DNA from: Glandiceps talaboti
Lineage: Eukaryota; Hemichordata; Enteropneusta; Spengelidae
Reading direction: 5' to 3'
Assembly: GCF_964340395.1 (NCBI RefSeq)
Contig: NC_135563.1
Location: 3,764,422-3,828,421, forward strand
Length of the DNA stretch: 64,000 nt
Below are positions 53,713 to 64,000 of the stretch, in pieces. A program made the translations under genes and the position numbers. How positions within the stretch are numbered: position 1 is the stretch's first letter; every line of letters starts with the position of its first letter. The notes under the pieces were generated by a model. That model had not been told where the DNA came from. It did no database searches and saw only the letters and a program-made list of their open reading frames with translations.

Positions 53713-54083
53713 TCTGATGGAGTCTTGATGGTTAAGTGGTTAAAGTGCTTGGAATCTGCAGGCTACAGGTTCAAGCTACATCACTGCTGTTTGTTTCTGA
53801 ACGGCTACAATCCTTGGTTAAGATTTCAACTTTGATTATGCCTCAGTCAACCCAGTTGTATACATGTAATTGGGGACCTGGTAGGATAAAGGTTGTAATG
53901 TGAAGGCTTTAATCCTATGTACTTATAAATACTGCAATGGATTATATGCTCCCCAGGGAGTTGAGGAAGGCTGTTGTGCTATAATATATCTGTACAAGGG
54001 GTAATGCAGTTGTAAAGCACTTTGACACAGAGTGGGAAGACACCATATAAAGACCAATATTATTATTATTATTATTATTATTA
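53713..54083 (+). mobile_element. tRNA-derived SINE with AAAGCACTTTGA-type tail and (ATT)n end
   Basis: The 5' head resembles a tRNA gene: an A-box-like TGGTTAAGTGG near 53729 and a B-box-like GGTTCAAGCTA at 53768-53778, the internal RNA polymerase III promoter elements. A tRNA-unrelated body follows, then a 3' tail with TTGTAAAGCACTTTGACACA, GGGAAGACACCATATAAAGA and an (ATT)n run. That tail is typical of several metazoan SINE superfamilies that borrow it from a partner LINE (family knowledge). Length is about 370 bp. Two older fragments at 47958 and 48860 show the family has been resident a long time. Confidence 0.8.
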
Positions 54084-54611
54084 GAATAGAATGAGAAGAA
54101 CATTAGATTTCAGAAAAGACAGTTGGTAAGGGTAAAGATAAGTAAAGTTACTGTCAGCTATGATACCAATACACAGGCCAGTACACCGTAATGTATCAAA
54201 ATTGTACAATAAAATGGTTGTAGAAGTTGCTTATGTTATTGTGAGCAGTGGCAGGTAGGTATCTGTACCCATCCATTAGATACACAATGTAATAATGAAA
54301 TGCTTACTACTTGTAAATAATACATGCCAGTACATATCTATCAGATAAAATAGGATTGAAACTCACTATCTTTTAACCTGAAGAACTTGAGTAGTAGTAG
54401 CAATTGGATTGTTATCATAAAATAGGGCATAAATAATTGCCTGTATTTGCATGAGATAATGATTTGAACTATTTTAAGACTTTATCCGCCAGTCGTGAGT
54501 ATATATAGGTTATGATTATCTGTTATTTTACTTTGAATAAGGGCTAATGGGCAGGAAAGTTCAACAGAAACATCAAATGACTATAGAAGTATATTGTAGC
54601 TTTTAAGTGTG

Positions 54612-54620
54612 ACGGTGTAT

Positions 54621-54659
<39 letters not shown>

Positions 54660-54883
54660 TGTCTGTCTGTCTGTCTATCTGTGTCTGTTTTGTTTGTCAT
54701 TTGTGTATCTATGTATGTATGTATGTATGTATGTATGTATGTATATGTATGTGTATGTATGTATGTGTGTGTATGTATGTATGTATGTATGTATGTATGT
54801 ATGTGTGTGTATGTATGTATGTGTGTATGTATGTATGTGTGTATGTATGTATGTATGTACAATGTATCTTTGTGACTGATTTA

Positions 54884-54948
<65 letters not shown>

Positions 54949-54950
54949 GC
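54612..54950. repeat. Compound (GT)n/(CTGT)n/(GTAT)n microsatellite
   Basis: A GT run, CTGT units, mixed GTAT/GTGT tetranucleotides, a short unique spacer (about 54858-54884) and a final GT run. ORFs in all frames are repeat artefacts. Confidence 0.97.
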
Positions 54951-55537
54951 GTATGCATGTGATTTTTTTGCCAAACTAATTAAAACTAAGGTTCAGTAGT
55001 ACTAAAGTAAAGGTGCTACATGTTTGTATTACTTTAGGGTCAAATTCAATTGAACTATATTCTTATGAATGTGGTATTGCTGTGTGGATGTCTAGTCATG
55101 AAATTGTTTGAAACAAAATGAAATCATTATAAGTATGCAAATTGGCTTTAAAATGTGAATTTTGGTTTAGGAATTGAAAAATTGTTGATTTTGTTTTTGA
55201 TATTTGGCAGGGATGTTCCCCAGAGTTATGTAAATAAAAATGTGATGTTTGTAATCCTTTGTATGTGAATTTGGTCAAACAATAGAAGTTTTGGTAAAAA
55301 GGCCTAAACTTGAAACTGCTATATCAAAAATTTGGTTACTTATGTTGTGACCAGGTAAATAACCCAGCAGTGTCATGCTTACCTGTTTGTTTTTGATATA
55401 GATCTAAGTTATGTAATAAGTCCAAGGTTGAAATCCAGAAAGAGTTGGAACTTGTAGTAGTTGTAGACCCTTGAGGGGTTTTGCATAAAATTATAGTTTA
55501 ATTGGAAGAACAAAAATAGAAAATATCGTACACCTGA

Positions 55538-56806
55538 CTATCTTTGTCACATCCTGGCATTCAGAAAATATTGGATAACTAGTGTAGGACTAACTTGATC
55601 ACATCCTGGCATTCTGAGAGAGTGGGATAACTGGTGTAGGACTATTAAACTTGATCACGTCCTGGCATTCTGAGAGTATGGGACTAACTTGATCACATCC
55701 TGGCATTCAGAAAGTATTGGATAACTAGTGTACGACTAACTTGATCACATCCTGGCATTCAGAGAGTGTGGGATAACTAGTGTAGGACTAACTTGATCAC
55801 ATCCTGGCATTCAGAAAGTGTGGGATAACAAGTGTACGACTAACTTGATCACATCCTGGCATTCAGAAAGTGTGGGATAACTAGTGTACGACTAACTTGA
55901 TCACATCCTGGGATTCAGAGAGTGTGGGATAACAAGTGTACGACTAACTTGATCACATCCTGGCATTCAGAGAGTGTGGGATAACAAGTGTACGACTAAC
56001 TTGATCACATCCTGGGATTCAGAAAGTATTGGATAACTAGTGTACATAGGACTAACTTGATCACATCCTGGCATTCAGAGAGTGTGGGATAACAAGTGTA
56101 CGACTAACTTGATCACATCCTGGCATTCAGAAAGTATTGGATAACTAGTGTACATAGGACTAACTTGATCACATCCTGGCATTCAGAGAGTGTGGGATAA
56201 CAAGTGTACGACTAACTTGATCACATCCTGGCATTCAGAGAGTGTGGGATAACAAGTGTACGACTAACTTGATCACATCCTGGGATTCAGAAAGTATTGG
56301 ATAACAAGTGTAGGACTAACTTGATCACATCCTGGCATTCAGAGAGTGTGGGATAACAAGTGTACAACTAACTTGATCACATCCTGGGATTCAGAGAGTG
56401 TGGGATAACAAGTGTAGGACTAACTTGATCACATCCTGGCATTCAGAGAGTGTGGGATAACAAGTGTACGACTAACTTGATCACATCCTGGCATTCAGAG
56501 AGTATTAGATAACAAGTGTAGGACTAACTTGATAACATCCTGGCATTCTGAGAGTGTGGGACTAACTTGATCACATCCTGGCATTCTGAGAGTGTGGGAC
56601 TAACTTGATAACATCCTGGCATTCTGAGAGTGTGGGACTAACTTGATCACATCCTGGCATTCAGAGAGTGTGGGACTAACTTGATCACATCCTGGCATTC
56701 AGAGAGTGTGGGATAACTAGTGTAGGACTAACTTGATCACATCCTGGCATTCAGAGAGTGTGGGATAACTAGTGTAGGACTAACTTGATCACATCCTGGC
56801 ATTCAG
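55538..56806. repeat. 52-bp minisatellite, about 24 units
   Basis: Each unit carries ACTTGATCACATCCTGGCAT and TCAGAGAGTGTGGGATAAC, plus AAGTGTACGACTA or TAGTGTAGGACTA. Some units (about 56520-56700) lack the ATAAC..GTAGG part and are about 34-36 bp long. Alternating variants (CGAC/GGAC, CTAG/CAAG, GGCATT/GGGATT) mark sublineages. No coding potential. Confidence 0.95.
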
Positions 56807-57560
56807 TGGTGTTTAGATTAAGAATTTTTCACAACATGATGATCAAATTATAGATATGCAAATTATGTATAAAAATGTTACCTTTTTGGTAAAAAATCTT
56901 TAATTCCAAAACTACCCAGCAGATTAGGCTGAAATTTGGTCAGAACGTTCTTCAAGGTGTTTATATTAAAAATTGTTTATGACATGAAGATCCCATCAGT
57001 GATATGTAAATTAGCGCTAAAATGTGTCTTTTTGGTCAAAAATCTATAATTCCAAAATTATGGAGCAGATTGGGTTGAAATTTGATGGGGTGCATTCTTA
57101 GTGGAGTTTAGATTAAGAATTGTTCATGACATGATGATCTCATCAGTGATATGCAAAGTAGGGCTAAAAATGTCTTTTTGGTCAAAAACATATCTTGAAA
57201 CTGCATCGTGAATGGGTTGAAACTTGGTGGGGATGTTTCTGGAAGTATTATTATTTTGCAGTTATCATTGAAAACATTTCGACACAAATGGTCCTAGCAA
57301 TCATGACCATGCACTTCGCAACAGTGAAATGATGCATATTACAAGATAACAGGAATGGGTAGGTAAGCGACTAAAGATTTTAAAAAATGTATGCAAATAT
57401 GCCTAGCAACAGGACCACACCCATAGCAACAGTTAAATGATGGTTTATATTGCAAAGATGAAAAGTGGGAAGGGCAGGCAAGGTAATAAAGATTCCAAAA
57501 ATGTTTGAAATATCCCTAGCAACAAGACCATGTCCAGAGCAACAGCCAAATACAGTTGTG
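56807..57560. repeat. Two diverged tandem repeats (about 146 bp x3, then about 110 bp x3)
   Basis: The first set repeats TTTTGGTCAAAAATCTATAA, TTCCAAAA and GATTGGGTTGAAATTTG near 56892, 57038 and 57184, 146 bp apart. The second repeats CCTAGCAACAGGACCA and an AACAGTTAAATGATG-type string near 57293, 57402 and 57514. Both are much older than the arrays on either side. Confidence 0.75.
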
Positions 57561-58039
57561 CTACAATGACATTGGCGCTATTTTTAGAGTAATGTGTTTA
57601 GTATATGCCTCTCACTCAGTGTAGAAAGTCAAACCTACTCCTTTTCCTTAAGTTCTCTGAAAGGTGTGGAAATTATATGCAAGTTTTAATGATAGCAAAA
57701 ACATATTACATGTATGTATACAAGTATGGCACCATTGTAAACAAGTAATATCACATATCTGTAACTGTTAAACCCCATGATGCACTAGTGCCAATCAGGT
57801 GTACATGTACTTTAAGTTATTTACAATCAAGTGGACACTGTTAGCTGTATTCTTTGTTGCTGTAGTTTCATGAGTGAAGTTAATTAGAGGATTTACAATC
57901 CGTGACTGTCCTACGATAGTGTGGGGAGAATATTACAATATAAAAAGACGTCATCAGAGAACTAGGCCATATTGTTTGATGTCAACAACTATAAATGTAA
58001 TTCTACACACGTCAGCTAATGTTTCTGCTTCTATTTCAG

Positions 58040-58071
58040 TGTAGACTGGAAATATCCACAACAGCCAGCAA
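58040..58071 (+). CDS. Candidate 32-nt exon of the plus-strand gene (SVDWKYPQQPA)
   Basis: Strong acceptor TTTCTGCTTCTATTTCAG, then T-GTA-GAC-TGG-AAA-TAT-CCA..., then donor A|GTATGACAT. Read in phase 2, as required after the exon at 41316, it completes AG|T (Ser) and encodes VDWKYPQQPA plus one base. The only stop-free choice is this frame or one other. The product would begin MSEYPPYRRAPSCDD then SVDWKYPQQPA. Not recognised. Later exons are not seen before the end of the window. Confidence 0.45.
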
Positions 58072-58265
58072 GTATGACATGCATTGCATACAAAATATGT
58101 AATATTCTGACGCAGCAAAAAAATGAAAGTTCATAGTTGGTATTGTTAGAATGATTGAACTAATAAATGTTCAGTAATGTTATAGGTGTAGTATAGTGAA
58201 GTGTGGGGGTGTGGGTGGGGGTATGTATATACATCATTACATGCATGTATGTATGTATGTATGCA

Positions 58266-60124
58266 CATATGTAATCTAATGCTAACTATGCCTCATGTAC
58301 ACAGAGATGCTATTGAAAACCATTGATAATCTAATGCTAAGTATGCCTCATGTACACAGAGATGCTATTGAAAACCATTGATAATCTAATGCTAAGTATG
58401 CCTCATGTACACAGAGATGCTATTGAAAACCATTGATAATCTAATGCTAACTATGCCTCATGTACACAGAGATGCTATTGAAAACCATTGATAATCTAAT
58501 GCTAACTATGCCTCATGTACACAGAGATGCTATTGAAAACCATTGATAATCTAATGCTAACTATGCCTCATGTACACAGAGATGCTATTGAAAACCATTG
58601 ATAATCTAATGCTAACTATGCCTCATGTACACAGAGATGCTATTGAAAACCATTGATAATCTAATGCTAACTATGCCTCATGTACACAGAGATGCTATTG
58701 AAAACCATTGATAATCTAATGCTAACTATGCCTCATGTACACAGAGATGCTATTGAAAACCATTGATAATCTAATGCTAACTATGCCTCATGTACACAGA
58801 GATGCTATTGAAAACCATTGATAATCTAATGCTAACTATGCCTCATGTACACAGAGATGCTATTGAAAACCATTGATAATCTAATGCTAACTATGCCTCA
58901 TGTACACAGAGATGCTATTGAAAACCATCGATAATCTAATGCTAACTATGCCTCACGTACACAGAGATGCTATTGAAAACCATCGATAATCTAATGCTAA
59001 CTATGCCTCACGTACACAGAGATGCTATTGAAAACCATTGATAATCTAATGCTAACTATGCCTCATGTACACAGAGATGCTATTGAAAACCATTGATAAT
59101 CTAATGCTAACTATGCCTCATGTACACAGAGATGCTATTGAAAACCATTGATAATCTAATGCTAACTATGCCTCATGTACACAGAGATGCTATTGAAAAC
59201 CATTGATAATCTAATGCTAACTATGCCTCATGTACACAGAGATGCTATTGAAAACCATTGATAATCTAATGCTAACTATGCCTCATGTACACAGAGATGC
59301 TATTGAAAACCATTGATAATCTAATGCTAACTATGCCTCATGTACACAGAGATGCTATTGAAAACCATTGATAATCTAATGCTAACTATGCCTCAAGTAC
59401 ACAGAGATGCTATTGAAAACCATCGATAATCTAATGCTAACTATGCCTCACGTACACAGAGATGCTATTGAAAACCATCGATAATCTAATGCTAACTATG
59501 CCTCACGTACACAGAGATGCTATTGAAAACCATTGATAATCTAATGCTAACTATGCCTCATGTACACAGAGATGCTATTGAAAACCATTGATAATCTAAT
59601 GCTAACTATGCCTCATGTACACAGAGATGCTATTGAAAACCATTGATAATCTAATGCTAACTATGCCTCATGTACACAGAGATGCTATTGAAAACCATTG
59701 ATAATCTAATGCTAACTATGCCTCATGTACACAGAGATGCTATTGAAAACCATTGATAATCTAATGCTAACTATGCCTCATGTACACAGAGATGCTATTG
59801 AAAACCATTGATAATCTAATGCTAACTATGCCTCATGTACACAGAGATGCTATTGAAAACCATTGATAATCTAATGCTAACTATGCCTCAAGTACACAGA
59901 GATGCTATTGAAAACCATCGATAATCTAATGCTAACTATGCCTCACGTACACAGAGATGCTATTGAAAACCATCGATAATCTAATGCTAACTATGCCTCA
60001 CGTACACAGAGATGCTATTGAAAACCATTGATAATCTAATGCTAACTATGCCTCATGTACACAGAGATGCTATTGAAAACCATTGATAATCTAATGCTAA
60101 CTATGCCTCATGTACACAGAGATG
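58266..60124. repeat. 55-bp satellite array, about 34 units, with 495-bp higher-order repeat
   Basis: Near-identical units contain TAATCTAATGCTAACTATGC, CTCATGTACACAGAGATGCT and ATTGAAAACCATTGA. The variant CCATCG/CTCACG pair recurs in three clusters whose first CCATCG ends at 58930, 59425 and 59920, exactly 495 bp (nine units) apart. The first units carry CTAAGTATG instead of CTAACTATG. There is no ORF. True length in the genome may differ because such arrays collapse in assembly. Confidence 0.97.
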
Positions 60125-61019
60125 TTTATAAGTCAAATAATAAAGATTAATTAAAACAGTATTGCTTTCAGGTACATAGATGATGGGTCAGAACACATTT
60201 ATTCATGATCCATTATCCACTATCTTGGTACAGTGTGCCCTCAGTAAAACCAATTTGATGTGTCAGTGACGCACTGCAATGTCTTATTATATGATGCACC
60301 AACATTCGCCATTTATCATTTTGACCCAGAAATAAATAAAATTATTTTTCTGTCATTAGAGGGCATAAGTACTACATGTGACAATATTGTGATAACAATG
60401 GCCAAATCTACATCAGTGCAGCAATATAAGATCAGTATTGTACATGTGTTGCAGTTCTTCACCATGCAGTGTTCAATATTAAAAGTACTGTGAACCATTA
60501 TGTTTGCATGAAGATGCATTTGGGATTGGAAAGATAAATAAATGACAAACACAGTATGGAGTAGGACATCATCAGCACACACCCACTCCAGGCTACATTT
60601 GTATCCTCACAAACAGATTGACATTTCTGAATTAAAGATGATTTCAGTGACAGGTGTCTACCTTAAGTAATCACGACATCAAGCCACCTTGCTGATTCGT
60701 GACTATTACACTGTATGGTACCACCTTGATTCACAACATCATTTGAACACAGAAGTATACATGTACATACAGCAATCAAAACAACTTTGGTTGATATTGA
60801 TAGGAATAGGTATGCATTGGCTTAGTGGATATACTTTAGTTTTGATAACACAAAATTGTAGGTAGTTTTGTCTGCGTCATTGATATCAAGTCATGTGACA
60901 TCTTGACTACTTCTTACATGTAGTTTGACTTTGATTGAATTTAGATTTCCAATATCAAAATGTGTAACCTATGATGGTCTTTGTTAAAAGTCACAGGGAA
61001 GTTTTTATACATACACTGT
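60125..61019. other. No gene seen
   Basis: AT-rich unique sequence between the 55-bp array and repeat family F. Overlapping plus and minus ORFs at 60260-60582 (77 and 88 codons) lie in the same segment and have no recognised homologue. GCTTTCAG at 60166-60173 is acceptor-like, but its downstream frame closes in the phase expected after 58071. Confidence 0.5.
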
Positions 61020-61452
61020 ACATGTATGTAGATTTTCATATATTATTAAATATGTACTAATGATTACTTACACCGATGTGTGCACATACTATTACTAGTG
61101 ATATTTGTACTGCAGCGCAATACCAAAAACATTATTGTATATCTGCATGCAAATGAGGTTGCGATCATTCATTCTACACAAAACTGTGTGATCACATAGC
61201 GTCAGTTCTATGGAAATTTGCTGTTTCGCATAAACATATGTAATAATAATAGAACCATGCCATGTAAATGTAAATGCCAGTGTGGGTACTCAAGAGTATT
61301 TGTACTATTACCTGTGCTCGCAGTATTTCCTGCTCCGCTTTCACTCGCTATACTCGTGAATGTACAACAGCAGTGAACACTGCAAGCACGAATGTGAATA
61401 CCGCAAGTATGCTAAACTTGCACTTGTATATGTCATGGAATTCTGTCATATG
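61020..61452 (+). repeat. Dispersed repeat family F, copy 2
   Basis: Aligns by eye to 23105-23505 through ATGATTACTTACACC, AATACCAAAAACATTAT, GCAAATGAG, GGAAATTTGCTGTTTC, GTAATAATAATAGAACC, CCAGTGTGGGTACTCA and TTCTGTCATA. The 88-codon ORF at 61274 lies in its 3' part and is not conserved in the other copies. Confidence 0.65.
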
Positions 61453-62456
61453 CATAGAATGCACCTTTGAAATAAACTTATGTTGTTACTTTGGACAAGA
61501 AAACTCTAACCCATCTCAGTTAAAAGCAAAAAAAAAATGAGAAGTCACCATACAAATTATTTAATAAAGATGTAAAATATGAAACTTAGCCATTTTAGAT
61601 TCCAATATGGCTGCCAACTATATGTACTTGAAAAGAAGGCAGTCAACCCAGATTTCAAAAGAACCAGGAATAAGCTTTCATATGACAAAGTTTAGGAAGA
61701 TTTTATGAACTTTGATTTTCAAGGAAATTGATCCTTTCTACCTTAACAGAATAAAATTCAGATTTCATTCAAGACTCATTATCTTTGTTTAGTCTCTGTG
61801 CACATACCTGTAGTACTAGTATGTACGTGTACTAATATAAAAGATCCCCTAAATATTGAAGCTGTACTAACTGCAACTGGAATATGTTTTGTTAGGTACA
61901 ATATCTAGCTTGTAATATCATACACTGTGAACAGTATTGCATCGTCTGTGGATACACATATTTTTGTAGTTGTACTGTATACTATACACAATAAACAATT
62001 CAAATTGATTTTTGGATCTGAACCCCGAAATCAGTAAACTCAGGAGCGATCACAATTTCAACCTGTTTCTGTACTGCTTATAAATAATATCGACCACTGG
62101 TTAACATATACAATGTCTAATTATTTAACAATTTTCAGTGAATATATTGTGGTTGTCTGATCAAAAAATGACACTCTAGTTACACCAGTACAGTTTTAAC
62201 ATACTGTAGTAACAGATACAAAACCAAGCTTTCTCTCAAGATTACACTACTTGCAGATAATATTAACCACTAGTATACAGTGTCTTTTTATTAGTAATTG
62301 ACCCATTTTTAATGAGTATATCTTTGGTTAATTGATGAAAAGAATATCCCAGTTGCAGTTAGTGCAGGTTTAAGCTGCCAAATTATAAAATAAGGACTAT
62401 AAATTATTGTATTTGCATAAGTACTGTAACATCCTGTCATTGCTGATTTAACTTTG
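61453..62456. other. No gene seen
   Basis: AT-rich sequence without convincing exons or long repeats. It contains a short ATGGCTGCCA string at about 61608 and scattered TACATGTA-like palindromes. Confidence 0.5.
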
Positions 62457-62514
62457 GTATCACATTGTGGTTACCTCTGTCTTTGGTATCACATTGTGGT
62501 TACCTCTATCTTTA
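62457..62514. repeat. Two-copy 29-bp tandem duplication
   Basis: GTATCACATTGTGGTTACCT followed by CTGTCTTTG / CTATCTTTA occurs twice in direct succession. Confidence 0.9.
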
Positions 62515-62534
62515 CCTTTTATCATTAGATACTC

Positions 62535-64000
62535 TATATGGGGTGGGGGGCTGTTATTACAAGGACTTTCATACTATGGGGGAGGGGGCTATTATTACAA
62601 ATACTCTGGGTGGGGGGGCTATTATAACAAGGACTTTCATTCTATGGGAGGGGGGCTATTATTACAAATACTTGGGGGGAGGGGGTTATTATTACAAGGA
62701 CTTCATGCTATGGGGGGGGGGGGGCTATTAATGGGGGGCTTTTAATACAAGGACTTTCATACCATGGGTGGGGGGGGGGGCTATAATTACAAGGACTTCA
62801 TACTATGGGGGGGGGGCTATTTTTACAAGGTCTTTTATACTCTGGGTGGGGGGCTTTTACAAGGACTTCATACTATGGGGGGCTATTATTACAAGGACTT
62901 TCATACTTTGGGGACCATTATTACAAGGACTTCTTACTATGGGGGGGGGGGCGATTATTACAAGGTCTTCATACTATGGGGGGGGGGGGGCTATTGTTAC
63001 AAGGACTTCATACTATGGTTGGGGGGGGGCTATTATTACAAGGACTTCATACTATGGGGGGGGGGCTATTATTACAAGAGCTTTCATACCATGGGTGGGG
63101 GGCTATTACAAGGACTTCATACTATGGGGGGCTATTATTACAAGGACTTTATACTATGGGGGGGGGGGCTATTATTACAAGAGCTTTCATACCATGGGTG
63201 GAGGGCTATTACAAGGACTTTCATACTTTGGGGTGGGGGGCTATTATTACAAGGACTTTCACATTATGGGGGGCTATTATTACAAGGACTTCATGCTATG
63301 GGGAGGGGGGGGGGCTATTATTACACTGACTTTCATACTATGGGGGGCTATTATTACAAGGACTTCATGCTATGGGGGGGGGCTATTATTACAAGGACTT
63401 TCATACTGTGGGGGGCTATTATTACAAGGACTTTCATACTATGGGCGGCTATTATTACAAGGACTTTCATACTATGGGGGGCTATCATTACAAGGACTTT
63501 CATACTTTGGGGGGCTATTATTGCAAGGACTTCATGCTATGGGGAGGGGGCTATTATTACATTGACTTTCATACTATGGGGGGCTATTATTGCAAGGACT
63601 TCATGCTATGGGGGGCTATTATTACAAGGACTTTCATACTGTGGGGGCTATTATTACAAGGACTTTCATACTATGGGGGGCTATTATTACAAGGACTTTC
63701 ATACTGTGGGGGCTATTATTACAAGGACTTTCATACTATGGGGGGCTATTATTACAAGGACTTTCATACTATGGGGGGCTATTATTACAAGGACTTTCAT
63801 ACTGTGGGGGGCTATTATTACAAGGACTTTCATACTATGGGGGGCTATTATTACAAGGACTTTCATACTATGGGGGGCTATTATTACAAGGACTTTCATA
63901 CTGTGGGGGGCTATTATTACAAGGACTTCATGCTATGGGGAGGGGGGCTATTATTACATTGACTTTCATACTATGGGGGGCTATTATTACAAGGACTTTC
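62535..64000. repeat. G-run minisatellite, about 33-bp units, running off the window
   Basis: About 43 units of CTATTATTACAAGGACTTTC plus ATACTAT and a G-run of 5 to 12. Unit length varies with the G-run; the right half is the more regular, often 33 or 34 bp. Because 33 is a multiple of three, long ORFs arise (265 codons at 62768, 196 codons at 63372, with repeating GGYYYKDFHTM), but G-run length changes shift the frame repeatedly, which argues against a protein. Regularly spaced G-runs on one strand could form G-quadruplexes. Confidence 0.95.

Noticed and set aside
53713-53790. Functional tRNA gene
   Set aside because: A and B boxes are degenerate, the cloverleaf is not complete, and a SINE body and tail follow directly.
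58266-60124. CRISPR-like array
   Set aside because: Units are contiguous and almost identical with no unique spacers, in an animal genome: a satellite, not CRISPR.
62768-63962. Long plus-strand ORFs (265, 174 and 196 codons) rich in GGYYYKDFHTM repeats
   Set aside because: They exist because the minisatellite unit is near 33 bp, and overlapping frames are equally open. Variable G-runs shift the frame and no splice or start context supports expression.

Overview
The window looks like animal nuclear DNA: AT-rich, intron-dominated and full of microsatellites, minisatellites, foldback and MITE-like elements and tRNA-derived SINE copies. No prokaryotic, viral or organelle gene organisation is visible. 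The repeat content and one clear protein homology suggest a marine invertebrate (lophotrochozoan or invertebrate deuterostome). I cannot name the species from sequence alone.

The anchor gene is a CPEB2/3/4-type cytoplasmic polyadenylation element-binding protein on the minus strand. Three coding exons are in the window: a 972-nt first coding exon (38622-39593) encoding the disordered, Q/P-rich N-terminus that begins MGDYGFG; a 106-nt exon (35858-35963) encoding the conserved LEHHLMDIMR segment; and, after a 31.9-kb intron, a 24-nt microexon (3973-3996) encoding RTYGRRRG. This peptide matches the neuronal microexon of vertebrate CPEB paralogues. The RRM and zinc-binding exons must lie beyond position 1. 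A 50-codon upstream ORF ends in a TAA that directly abuts the CPEB start codon.

About 1.4 kb upstream is a probable divergent promoter (around 40.99-41.3 kb). On the plus strand a first coding exon (41316-41362, MSEYPPYRRAPSCDD) is phase-compatible with a 32-nt exon at 58040-58071. The product is not recognised. On the minus strand an 18-codon candidate first exon (40937-40990) ends in a good donor. It could start another gene or be an alternative 5' exon of CPEB.

The remaining sequence is repeats: a 61-bp minisatellite (1.25-2.13 kb); five copies of a hairpin element; a 390-bp MITE (29.13-29.52 kb); a 1.3-kb inverted-repeat element (45.67-46.97 kb); a tRNA-derived SINE (53.71-54.08 kb) with two decayed relatives; a 52-bp array (55.5-56.8 kb); a 55-bp array with 495-bp higher-order periodicity (58.27-60.12 kb); and a G-run-rich array of about 33 bp that runs off the right edge (62.5-64 kb). 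Most apparent ORFs in these arrays are translations of repeats, not genes.
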